Source: an uncultured Collinsella sp. (GTDB taxonomy: Bacteria; Actinomycetota; Coriobacteriia; Coriobacteriales; Coriobacteriaceae). From it: DNA of 56,819 nucleotides. The translations under genes were made by a program, and so were the position numbers. The stretch covers positions 1-56,819 of the forward strand of contig CASDZW010000023.1 of assembly GCA_949285915.1 (NCBI GenBank), written 5' to 3'. Below, piece after piece: positions 28,875 to 36,637 of this stretch (position 1 is the stretch's first letter; every line of letters begins with the position of its first letter). The notes below the pieces were generated by a model, which saw only the letters and a list, made by a program, of their open reading frames with translations, was not told where the DNA came from and made no database searches.

Positions 28875-28897
28875 GCGCGCTCGGGGGTTGAGCGCGC
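28875..28897 (+). terminator. Hairpin between the TPM-like gene and pspA remnant
   Basis: GCGCGCTC (28875-28882) pairs perfectly with GAGCGCGC (28890-28897). No T-run follows. Confidence 0.4.
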
Positions 28898-28935
28898 CTG
28901 AAGCGGATGCGTCCGCCTAGAGGAGGAGTTCCACT

Positions 28936-29540
28936 ATGGGAATGCTCGACCGTTTTGCCGACATCATCAAGGCTAATGTCAACGATCTGCTCGACCGTGC
29001 GGAGGATCCTGCCAAGATGGTCGATCAGTACCTGCGCGACCTCGCCGAGTCGCTCGCCGAGGTGAAGGAGGAGACCGTCTTGCCCGCCGTGCCCTCCAGG
29101 CCGGCAACGAGGGTGATGCCCGTACGTTCCTCGCTAAGAAGCAGCAGCTCGAGGCGCAGGGCGAGAGCCTTGCCACTGCGGCCGAGGCTGCGCGCGACAA
29201 CGCCGAGAAGATGCGTACCATGCACGACAAGCTCGTGAACGACATCGAGACCCTGCGCGGCCGCCGCGAGGCCATCAAGGCCAAGGTCGCCGTCGCCAAG
29301 ACGCAGGATCAGGTCAACAAGGTCTCTTCTGCCGGCGACAGCGCTGCCGCCGCTATGAGCGCTTTCGACCGCATGGAAGCCAAGGCCGACGAGATGCTCG
29401 ACCGCTCCAACGCCATGGCAGAGCTCAACGCCGACCCCACCGACCCGGCCGCCGACCTCGAGCGAAAGTACGCCGAGGCCGGCTCCACCGCCGCGGTGGA
29501 CGAGGAGCTCGCCAAGCTCAAGGAGGAGATGGGCCTCTAG
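28936..29540 (+). pseudogene. pspA-family gene broken by internal deletion and frameshift
   Basis: PspA/Vipp1/LiaH proteins are coiled-coil membrane-stress proteins of about 220-230 residues. The first frame, ATG 28936 to about 29077, encodes the family N-terminus (MGMLDRFADIIKANVND, DRAEDPAKMVDQYL, LAEVKEET). The family sequence then resumes in another frame from about 29079 (LARRALQAGNEGDART, AKKQQLEAQ) to the stop at 29540. Aligned to PspA/LiaH, roughly 27 residues of the first coiled coil are missing at the joint. The first frame runs on as unrelated sequence to 29238. Either the gene is inactivated or the assembly lost about 80 bases. The ribosome site GAGGAGG precedes 28936. Confidence 0.8.
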
Positions 29541-29612
29541 GCCCGTTTGCCCATAGGGTTCGCGTAGATTCGGCGCCCGTCGGCTTCGGTCGGCGGGCGC
29601 TGGGCTATATCG

Positions 29613-29621
29613 TGCTACAAT
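29613..29621 (+). promoter_or_regulatory. Extended -10 of rnpB
   Basis: TGCTACAAT, with TACAAT at 29616-29621, placed 6 bases before the predicted RNA 5' end. Confidence 0.6.
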
Positions 29622-29626
29622 CGTGA

Positions 29627-29990
29627 GCCGCGAAGCGGGCCAGACGGTCGCGCGCCGGTGCACACCGGCGTGAGGAAAGTCCGGGCTCCACGGGGCAGAA
29701 TGCTGGCTAACGGCCAGGCGGGGCGACCCGACGGAAAGTGCCGCAGAAAAGAAGACTCCCACCTGCGCGCAAGCGTAAAGGGAAAAGCTGAAACGGTGGT
29801 GTAAGAGACCACCAGCGTCGCGGCGACGCGGCGGCTGGGTAAACCCCATTCGGAGCAAGCGCGAATAGGAGCGCCATGGGCCGGCCCGGTCCGCGCTCGG
29901 GTAGCGTGCGAAGAGCCGCGCGGTAACGTGCGTGCCAAGATAAATGATCGTCCGCGACAGAACCCGGCTTATCGGCCCGCTTCGCATCCT
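29627..29990 (+). ncRNA. rnpB: RNase P RNA, bacterial type A
   Basis: Catalytic RNA that matures tRNA 5' ends. Helix P1 is formed by GCGAAGCGGGCC (29630-29641) and GGCCCGCTTCGC (29974-29985), perfectly complementary. Universal blocks are present: GAGGAAAGTCCGGGCTCCA (29672-29690) in CR I, AAGAGACCACCAGC for CR III, and the final ACAGAACCCGGCTTATCGG (CR V) near the 3' end. TCCTTTT after P1 can act as the terminator. The ~360-base length is normal. Exact ends are inferred from P1 and the promoter. Confidence 0.95.
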
Positions 29991-30234
29991 TTTCTATGGC
30001 TGATTTCGTTGCCATGCGGTCTTCTCTCGGTAAGCTCAATGTAAGGGAATCGTAAGCTCGTGAGGCAGCTTGCGGCATTATCCCAGCTACCGGGACCGTT
30101 CAGCGTGCTATAGGACACGTTTGCCCGTCTAAAATGTCGGCTCTGCGTTAGTAGACGGTCAAGAACCGCTAAAATGGTGCAGGTTGTTCCAACGATGCGC
30201 CGCCTGGCGCATGTCCTGAGGGAAAAGAGCATAC

Positions 30235-31287
30235 GTGGATTTCTCACTAGCGCTGTTTTTGCAGGAGCTTATGGCGAGTCCCATTCTTGCCATCACCGTC
30301 CTGCTCACGCTCGGCGTCATCTTCGTCAACGGTTGGACCGACGCCCCTAACTCCATTGCAACCTGTGTTACCACGCGCTGCATGAATGCGCGCCCCGCGA
30401 TCATCATGAGCGCCATCTTCAATTTCCTCGGCGTTCTCATCATGACGCACTTGAACGCCTCGGTTGCCTCCACCATCTCGAACATGGTTGATTTCGGCAC
30501 CGATACGCAAATTGCCCTCGTGGCGCTTTGCGCCGCTCTCTTCTCCATCGTGGTCTACAGCGTGGGCGCCTCCATCTTTGGTATCCCTACGAGTGAGAGC
30601 CACTCGCTTATCGCCGGCCTCACGGGCGCTGCCTTGGCCACACAGGGCGGCCTTGACGGCGTGAACATGGACGAGTGGGTCAAGGTTCTCTACGGCCTCG
30701 TGCTGAGTCTTGCAATCGGCTTTGCGCTCGGTTGGGGCATCTGCAAGGGCCTCACTATCATCTGCCGCAACATCGACCGTCGTCGAGCCAACGGATTCTT
30801 AACCGGCGCCCAGATATTTGGCGCCGCGGCCATGAGTTTCATGCACGGCGCTCAGGACGGCCAGAAGTTCATCGGCGTTCTTCTGCTCGGCGTGGCCTTC
30901 TGCAACGGCGAGCCCAACGTCTCGGGCGCCATCATCCCGGTCTGGCTCATGATCCTCTGCTCCACGGTCATGGGCGTGGGTACGTCCGTGGGTGGCGAGA
31001 AGATCATCAAGTCCGTCGGTATGGACATGGTCAAGCTCGAGAAGTACCAGGGCTTCTCGGCCGACCTCGCCGGCGCCATCTGCATCCTGCTCTCCACCGT
31101 CTTTGGTATCCCGGTTTCCACCACGCACACCAAGACGAGCGCCATCATGGGCGTGGGCGCCGTGAAGCGCCTCTCGGCCATCAACTTCACCGTCGTGCGC
31201 GACATGGTGCTTACCTGGATCTTCACCTTCCCGGGCTGCGGTCTTATCAGCTTCTTGATGGCGAAGATCTTCCTCATGGTCTTCTAG
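30235..31287 (+). CDS. pit: Low-affinity inorganic phosphate transporter, PiT family
   Basis: A proton- or cation-coupled phosphate permease of 350 residues with about ten membrane segments. The two PiT signature repeats are visible: NGWTDAPNSIATCVTTR at the N-terminus and FGIPVSTTHTKTSAIMGVG near the C-terminus. The STSESHSL-type segment is IPTSESHSLIAG, and there is a mid-protein SFMHGAQDGQKFIGV. The GTG start at 30235 has GAGGGAAAAG upstream. It is followed by a DUF47 gene, the standard accessory partner. The 245-base gap after rnpB holds two TAAAAT boxes (30130 and 30170) as promoter candidates and no gene. Confidence 0.92.
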   Translation: MDFSLALFLQELMASPILAITVLLTLGVIFVNGWTDAPNSIATCVTTRCMNARPAIIMSAIFNFLGVLIMTHLNASVASTISNMVDFGTDTQIALVALCAALFSIVVYSVGASIFGIPTSESHSLIAGLTGAALATQGGLDGVNMDEWVKVLYGLVLSLAIGFALGWGICKGLTIICRNIDRRRANGFLTGAQIFGAAAMSFMHGAQDGQKFIGVLLLGVAFCNGEPNVSGAIIPVWLMILCSTVMGVGTSVGGEKIIKSVGMDMVKLEKYQGFSADLAGAICILLSTVFGIPVSTTHTKTSAIMGVGAVKRLSAINFTVVRDMVLTWIFTFPGCGLISFLMAKIFLMVF

Positions 31288-31364
31288 GTTTCTCTGTTAC
31301 GGCTCGCGCGGCGCGTCCGCGCTCGATATTGCACGGAAACGTTCATTTGGGAGGATGTATCCAC

Positions 31365-31988
31365 ATGGCTAGGAAAAACGACGCGTTCTACTTCGACTCG
31401 TTCCGCAAGCACGCGGAGCTCTCTTGCCAGGCGGCGGCGCTGCTCGGCGAGGTCATGCGCTCTTACAACGTCGAGGAGTTCAAGAGCGCGGTCGACAAGA
31501 TGCACCAGATCGAGCAGGCTGCGGACGAGATCAAGCACGAGATCAACGACGCGCTCGTGACCGCGTTTGTCACCCCCATCGAGCGTGAGGACATCGCGAT
31601 GCTCTCCGAGAACCTCGATACCGTGACCGACCGTATCGAGGGCGTGATGCACCGTCTGTACTTCGATAACATCACCGAGATTCGCCCCGACGCGCTCGAG
31701 CTCGTCGAGATGATCGAGCGCGCCTGCACCGAGATGTGCGCGCTGCTTGAGGACCTGCCCCAGTTCAAGCGCTCCAAGACGCTGCGCAAGCACGTCATTG
31801 CCATCAACGATACCGAGGAGGAGGCGGACCACGCCTATATCCGCGCCATGCGCACCCTCCACACGACCGAGACCGACGCTCTCAAGGTCTTTGGTTGGCA
31901 CGAGGTCTACACCTTCCTCGAGTACTGCGTCGACAGCTGCGAGCATGTTGCCGATACGGTCAGCAGCATCGTGATGAAGAACTCGTAG
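31365..31988 (+). CDS. DUF47 (PhoU-like) Pit accessory protein
   Basis: A 207-residue helical protein of the DUF47/UPF0111 family. ATG 31365 is preferred, with GGGAGG upstream. Family marks are FRKHAELSCQAAALL, KMHQIEQAADEIKHEI, TPIEREDIAMLSENLDTVTDRIEG and TEEEADHAYIRAM. These proteins are structurally related to PhoU and are regularly encoded beside pit genes, where they are needed for or modulate phosphate uptake. It lies 77 bases after pit and is probably cotranscribed. Confidence 0.9.
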   Translation: MARKNDAFYFDSFRKHAELSCQAAALLGEVMRSYNVEEFKSAVDKMHQIEQAADEIKHEINDALVTAFVTPIEREDIAMLSENLDTVTDRIEGVMHRLYFDNITEIRPDALELVEMIERACTEMCALLEDLPQFKRSKTLRKHVIAINDTEEEADHAYIRAMRTLHTTETDALKVFGWHEVYTFLEYCVDSCEHVADTVSSIVMKNS

Positions 31989-32010
31989 CGCATCGCTTCA
32001 TACGCACGGG

Positions 32011-32075
32011 GGAGGCCCCGTTTTCTCCCGGGAGGTACGCTTCGCAAAACCTCCCGGTGAGAAAACGGGGCCTCC
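32011..32075 (+). terminator. Very long hairpin after the pit operon
   Basis: A 26-bp stem: 32011-32036 pairs with 32049-32075 with a single bulged T at 32058 and a 12-base loop. The outer 17 bp (GGAGGCCCCGTTTTCTC) are perfect. It is much longer than other terminators here and lacks a T-run after the stem. Confidence 0.65.
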
Positions 32076-32098
32076 TGACGTTGCGATAAGCGTTCCGC

Positions 32099-32104
32099 TA
32101 CAAT
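32099..32104 (+). promoter_or_regulatory. -10 of the yigZ-type gene
   Basis: TACAAT, 53 bases before the GTG at 32157. Confidence 0.4.
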
Positions 32105-32156
32105 GGCAGCGATACGGGTGGATGTGCCCGTGCACTGCGGGCATGTAGGAGGGGCT

Positions 32157-32792
32157 GTGGAGAGCTATAGGACGCTGCGCGTGGGAGCTTGTGCGCAGGG
32201 GGAGTTCGAGGACCGTCGCAGTCGGTTTATCGCCCAGCTCGTGCATGTGGAGAGTCCGGCGGAGGCTGATGCCCATCAGGCGGCCGTGCGCGCCCGTCAC
32301 TACGACGCCCGTCATAACGTCCCTGCATGGATCCTCGCCGACGGCACGGAGCGCGCGAGCGACGACGGCGAGCCCCAGCGCACGAGCGGCATGCCCACGC
32401 TCGAGGTGCTCCGCGGGGCCGGCCTGCGCGACGTGTGCTGCGTCACCACCCGTTACTTTGGCGGCACCCTTTTGGGCCCCGGTGGCCTTGTGCGCGCCTA
32501 TACGGCGGCGGCTCAGGCAGCGGTGGCGTCCGCTGAGGACGAGGGCCTTATCGTCGAGATGACGAGCGTTGTCCCGGTCTCCCTTACCGTCTCTTACGCT
32601 CAGTTCGATCAGGTGCGCGATATGGTGGAGCGCACGGGTGGAAAGATCAGCGGGACCACCTATACCGATGCCGTGGCGCTCGAGCTCGTCTATCGAGCAG
32701 GGGAGCAGGAGGCGTTTCTTGCCGCGCTTCGCGAGCGCTTCAGCGCAACGCTCGCGCCCGAGGTGGGAGCTCCGCACTTTGCCGAGTTTTAA
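32157..32792 (+). CDS. yigZ: YigZ/IMPACT family protein
   Basis: A 211-residue member of UPF0029, related to the eukaryotic translation regulator IMPACT. GTG 32157 is chosen because AGGAGG ends 4 bases upstream. The N-terminal domain carries FEDRRSRFIAQ, HVESPAEADA, RHYDARHNVPAW, the conserved SDDGEPQRTSGMP and TRYFGGTLLGPGGLVRAYTAA. The C-terminal domain is the DUF1949-type ferredoxin-like fold (VSLTVSYAQFDQV). Its exact molecular role is not settled. Confidence 0.88.
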   Translation: MESYRTLRVGACAQGEFEDRRSRFIAQLVHVESPAEADAHQAAVRARHYDARHNVPAWILADGTERASDDGEPQRTSGMPTLEVLRGAGLRDVCCVTTRYFGGTLLGPGGLVRAYTAAAQAAVASAEDEGLIVEMTSVVPVSLTVSYAQFDQVRDMVERTGGKISGTTYTDAVALELVYRAGEQEAFLAALRERFSATLAPEVGAPHFAEF

Positions 32793-32856
32793 AGGGCACT
32801 CCAACTTTCGGCGCAACGAAGAGACCGTCGGCGCAATGAAAACACCGGCGTAATGG

Positions 32857-32886
32857 AAAAAAGGCTCCTTCCCGGAGGAAGAAGCC
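32857..32886 (-). terminator. Terminator of the kinase gene (minus strand)
   Basis: GGCTTCTTCC on the minus strand pairs with GGAAGGAGCC (one mismatch) around TCCG, followed on that strand by TTTTTT. Confidence 0.75.
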
Positions 32887-32939
32887 CTTAAGACGCATGG
32901 CTTTATGACGAACGGGCGTCAACGAGCCTCTAGCAGTCC

Positions 32940-33704
32940 TTAGCCCTGGTAATCGACGACGTCGACCCAGCTCATGAGGAACTCCTCGTCGACCTTGCGG
33001 TTACGCGCGAGCTCGGAGGCGGCCACGATGCTCATCCACTGGCGGACGACCTGCATCGGCATGTCGGCGCGCTCGCAGTAGAGCTCGAGGTAAGCGTCGG
33101 CCTGCTCCTTGGAGTGGAGGGCGAACAGCAGGTAGGTCATAGCGGCGTCGGCGGCAGGGGAGCCCTGAGTGGCGTGAGCCCAGTCGCAGACGTAGAGCTG
33201 ACCGTCCTCACCGACGATGACGTTGGTGGGGTTGAAGTCGCCGTGGCACACATAGCCCTTGCTCTTGAGGCCGTTCAGGCGCTCGAGCAGGTTGTAGCGG
33301 GTGGTCGCATTGATCTGGTCGAGGGAGTTGATCATGCGGGTGTACTTGTCGAACTGACGGTTCAGCTGCGTGCAGGTGTAACCGTTAATCTCGATCTGAA
33401 GATCAACAAACTGCTCGAGGTACTCACCAAAGCGCTGGGGCTCGGCGTCCATCTTCTCGGCGAGGGTGACACCCGGGACCTTGCTGGTGATGAGGGCCCA
33501 GCCGCCGTTGTCGAGCTGAGTGACCTCAAGAGCCTTGGGGCTGCGGATGCCGGTCTCGTTGATGCGCGCGAGGTTGAGGGCCTCGTTGAAGATGTCGGAG
33601 ACGGGCTTGTTCTCGTTGAACACCTTGGCGATCTTGTCGCCCAGATCGTAGACGGTCTTGTTGCCGCGATGGACGATCTCGGTCTTGGAATCGGGAAGGA
33701 TCAT
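32940..33704 (-). CDS. APH/choline-kinase-fold small-molecule kinase
   Basis: A 254-residue protein of the aminoglycoside phosphotransferase/choline kinase superfamily. The catalytic loop is VCHGDFNPTNVIV and the metal-binding motif is VCDWAHATQG, with the Asp of the DxD-type motif present. The N-terminal part has a nucleotide-binding beta-hairpin with IAKVF. The substrate is unknown; such proteins phosphorylate sugars, choline or amino alcohols as well as antibiotics, so a resistance role should not be assumed. It starts at ATG 33704 after AGAAAGGA, 86 bases downstream of adhE on the same strand, and is followed by a terminator. Confidence 0.75.
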   Translation of the reverse strand: MILPDSKTEIVHRGNKTVYDLGDKIAKVFNENKPVSDIFNEALNLARINETGIRSPKALEVTQLDNGGWALITSKVPGVTLAEKMDAEPQRFGEYLEQFVDLQIEINGYTCTQLNRQFDKYTRMINSLDQINATTRYNLLERLNGLKSKGYVCHGDFNPTNVIVGEDGQLYVCDWAHATQGSPAADAAMTYLLFALHSKEQADAYLELYCERADMPMQVVRQWMSIVAASELARNRKVDEEFLMSWVDVVDYQG

Positions 33705-33790
33705 GGTGTGTCCTTTCTAGAAGGGGAGAACAGGACGAGAGGTCGGGGCGGGCGTTGCCGCCCCGATACCATTATAGGCGCATCTGGGTC

Positions 33791-36436
33791 TTAGTCCTCG
33801 TAGGACTGCGGCTCGCGACCATAGTACGCGTCAAGGAAGAGCTCCTTGATCTCGCTCATGAGCGGGTAGCGCGGGTTGGCGCCGGTGCACTGGTCGTTGA
33901 AGGCGTTCTCGGTCATCTCGTCGAGGGTCTCGAGGAAGTACTTCTCGTCCACACCGTACTCGGCGATGGTCTTCTTGATGCCGATGGTCTCCATGAGCTG
34001 GTCGAGCTTGGCGATGAAGTTCTCAAAGACCTCACGATCGTCAGCACCGGTGCAGCCGGCGTAGCGGCCGAGCTCGGCGTAGTCATGCAGCGCGTGCGGA
34101 TACTGGTACTGCGAGAAGGTGCCCATCTTGACGGGCTTCTCGGCAGCGTTGTAGCGCATGACGCGGGTGAGCAGCACTGCGTTGGCCAGGCCGTGCGGCA
34201 GGTGATGGTAGGCACCGAGCTTGTGGGCCATGGAGTGGTTGAGGCCGAGGAACGCGTTGGCGAAGGCCATACCGGCGAGGCAGGAGGCGTTGTGCATCTC
34301 CTCGCGGGCGTGCGGGTCGGCAGCGCCCTTCTCGTAAGCCGCGGGCAGGTTCTCGAAGACGAGCTTGACGGCGCGCATGGACAGGCCGCGCGTGTAGTCG
34401 GAGCTCATGATCGAGACGTAGGACTCGATGGCGTGGGTCATGACGTCGATACCAGAGGCGCAGGTGAGGCCCTTGGGCGCGGTCATGGCGTTGTCAACGT
34501 CAACGATGGCCATGTTCGGCAGGAGCTGGTAGTCGGTGATGGGCCACTTGAGGCCGGTCTCGGCGTCGGTGATGATGGCGAACGGCGTCACCTCGGAGCC
34601 GGTGCCCGAAGAGGTCGGGACGGCGACGAAGTAGGCCTTGTTGCCCATCTCGGGGAAGGTGTAGACGCGCTTGCGGATGTCCATGAAGTCCATGGCCATG
34701 TCCTCGAAGTTCGCCTCGGGGTGCTCGTAGAGCAGCCACATGATCTTGCCGGCGTCCATAGCGGAGCCGCCGCCGATGGCGATGATGAGGTCGGGCTCGA
34801 AGAGCTTCATGCGCTCGACGCCCTTCATGGCGTCCTGCAGGCGCGGGTCGGGCTGGATGTCGTAGAACGCGTCGTGTGCGATGCCCAGCTCGTCGAGCTT
34901 CTCCTCGATGGCACGGCAGTTGCCGTTCTTGTACAGGAACTGGTCGGTCACGATGAAGGCGCGCTTCTTGCCCATCACGCGGCCGAGCTCCTCGATGGCG
35001 ACGGGCGTGCAGCCCTTCTTGAAGTAGATCTTCTCGGGAGCGCGGAACCAGAGCATGTTCTCGCGGCGCTCCGCCACGGTCTTGATGTTCAGCAAGTGCT
35101 TCACCCCAACGTTCTCGGAGACGGAGTTACCACCCCAGGAGCCGCAGCCCAGCGTGAGGGACGGCTTCATGGCGAAGTTGTAGAGGTCGCCGATGCCACC
35201 CTGGCTGGAGGGCGTGTTGATGACGATACGGCAGGCGGCCATGGTCTCCTCAAAGAGGGAGATCTTCTCCTTCTCGGCCGGGTGGACGTAGAGCGAGGCG
35301 GTGTGGCCCGGGCCACCAGCGAGCACGAGGTGCTCGGCCTTGTCGACGGCCTCCTGGAAGTCCTTCGCATGATACATAGCGAGCACAGGCGAGAGCTTCT
35401 CGTGGGAGAACTCCTCCTTGAGCGGGTCGGTGGAGGTGCACTCGACGATCAGGATCTTGGTCTTGGCCGGGACCTTGATGCCGGCGAGCTCGGCGATCTG
35501 GGGAGCGGGCATACCGGGGATGCGGTGATCGAGGGCGCCGTTCTTGAACATGGCGGCACGCAGGGCCTCGACCTCCTTGCCCTTCTTGACAAAGTAGCAG
35601 CCGCGGTACTGGAACTCGGCCTTGACCTCATCGTAGATGGAGTCGAGAGCGGTCACGGACTGCTCGGAGGCGCAGATCATGCCGTTGTCGAAGGTCTTGG
35701 AGTGGATGATGGAGTTGACGGCGAGCTTGATGTCGGCCGTGTCGTCGATGACGACGGGGGTGTTGCCGGCGCCGACGCCGAGGGCGGGCTTGCCGGAGGA
35801 GTAGGCGGCCTTGACCATGCCGGGGCCACCGGTAGCGAGGATGATGTCAACATCACTCATGAGCTTGTTGGTGAGCTCAAGGGAGGGCTGGTCGATCCAG
35901 CCGATGATGCCCTCGGGAGCGCCGGCCTTGACGGCGGCCTCGAGCACGACCTTAGCGGCGGCGATGGTGCACTTGGCCGCTGCGGGGTGCGGGGAGATGA
36001 TGATGGCGTTGCGGGTCTTCAGGCAGATGAGGCACTTGAAGATCGCGGTCGAGGTGGGGTTGGTGGTCGGGATGACCGCGCCCACAATGCCGATGGGCTC
36101 GGCAACCTTGGTGATGCCGTATGCATCGTCACGCTCGATGACACCGCAGGTCTTGGTGTTCTTGTATGCGTTGTAGATGTACTCGGCAGCGTAGTGGTTC
36201 TTGATGACCTTGTCCTCGACGATGCCGCGGCCGGTGTCCTCGACCGCGAGCTTGGCCAGCGGGATGCGCTGCTTGTTGGCAGCCATGGCGGCCTCGTAGA
36301 AGATCTTGTCGACCTGCTCCTGCGTGTAGGTGGCGAAGACCTTTTGGGCCTCGCGCATGTGCGCGAGCTTTGCCTCGAGGGCATCAACAGAGTCGATGAC
36401 CTCCGGTGCGGCGGCTACCGCGTTTTTTTTCACCAT
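33791..36436 (-). CDS. adhE: Bifunctional acetaldehyde-CoA/alcohol dehydrogenase
   Basis: Reduces acetyl-CoA to acetaldehyde and then ethanol, reoxidising NADH in fermentation. It has 881 residues. The N-terminal CoA-acylating aldehyde dehydrogenase domain (about 1-440) has the nucleophile in NGMICASEQS (Cys255). The C-terminal iron-dependent alcohol dehydrogenase domain (about 455-881) has the NAD-binding GGGSAMDAGK and the metal-binding HSMAHKLGAYHHLPHG. AdhE enzymes assemble into helical spirosomes. The ribosome site AGGAGAG lies just upstream. The upstream region carries two pairs of 18-base-spaced repeats, pointing to tight regulation. Confidence 0.97.
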   Translation of the reverse strand: MVKKNAVAAAPEVIDSVDALEAKLAHMREAQKVFATYTQEQVDKIFYEAAMAANKQRIPLAKLAVEDTGRGIVEDKVIKNHYAAEYIYNAYKNTKTCGVIERDDAYGITKVAEPIGIVGAVIPTTNPTSTAIFKCLICLKTRNAIIISPHPAAAKCTIAAAKVVLEAAVKAGAPEGIIGWIDQPSLELTNKLMSDVDIILATGGPGMVKAAYSSGKPALGVGAGNTPVVIDDTADIKLAVNSIIHSKTFDNGMICASEQSVTALDSIYDEVKAEFQYRGCYFVKKGKEVEALRAAMFKNGALDHRIPGMPAPQIAELAGIKVPAKTKILIVECTSTDPLKEEFSHEKLSPVLAMYHAKDFQEAVDKAEHLVLAGGPGHTASLYVHPAEKEKISLFEETMAACRIVINTPSSQGGIGDLYNFAMKPSLTLGCGSWGGNSVSENVGVKHLLNIKTVAERRENMLWFRAPEKIYFKKGCTPVAIEELGRVMGKKRAFIVTDQFLYKNGNCRAIEEKLDELGIAHDAFYDIQPDPRLQDAMKGVERMKLFEPDLIIAIGGGSAMDAGKIMWLLYEHPEANFEDMAMDFMDIRKRVYTFPEMGNKAYFVAVPTSSGTGSEVTPFAIITDAETGLKWPITDYQLLPNMAIVDVDNAMTAPKGLTCASGIDVMTHAIESYVSIMSSDYTRGLSMRAVKLVFENLPAAYEKGAADPHAREEMHNASCLAGMAFANAFLGLNHSMAHKLGAYHHLPHGLANAVLLTRVMRYNAAEKPVKMGTFSQYQYPHALHDYAELGRYAGCTGADDREVFENFIAKLDQLMETIGIKKTIAEYGVDEKYFLETLDEMTENAFNDQCTGANPRYPLMSEIKELFLDAYYGREPQSYED

Positions 36437-36495
36437 GTGTCTCTCCTGTCGACTGGTGATTTACCCTACAGCTCAGATTTTAGCAAGTATGTGTT

Positions 36496-36558
36496 CGGTA
36501 AACGGCTGATTTCCGGTAAACGGCAGATTAAAACGTTTCATTTATTTGGAACGCTTCA
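36496..36558. promoter_or_regulatory. Repeat array upstream of adhE
   Basis: CGGTAAACGGCTGAT (36496) and CGGTAAACGGCAGAT (36514) are direct repeats 18 bases apart. AACGTTTCA (36532) and AACGCTTCA (36550) are a second pair, also 18 apart. AAAACGTTTCA (36530-36540) resembles the LacI-family/cre operator core. The array lies 60-122 bases upstream of the adhE start on the minus strand and about 80 before moeA. Confidence 0.6.
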
Positions 36559-36637
36559 ATTGTCGTGAGAAGATGAGTTTCACGTCGGTTTATAGTTATG
36601 CGAGAATAAAGAAACCGTGTGTATCGAGGAGGTTCTG

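Noticed and set aside
29211-29540. The downstream pspA frame as a separate small gene starting at ATG 29211
   Set aside because: The same frame carries clear PspA sequence upstream of that ATG, back to about 29079, without a start or ribosome site.
32940-33704. Aminoglycoside-resistance phosphotransferase
   Set aside because: The kinase fold is shared with many housekeeping small-molecule kinases, and there is no resistance context.
33755-36568. A 937-residue open frame on the plus strand over adhE
   Set aside because: Antisense shadow rich in Leu/Val/Asp/Gly with no motif; AdhE on the other strand is unambiguous.
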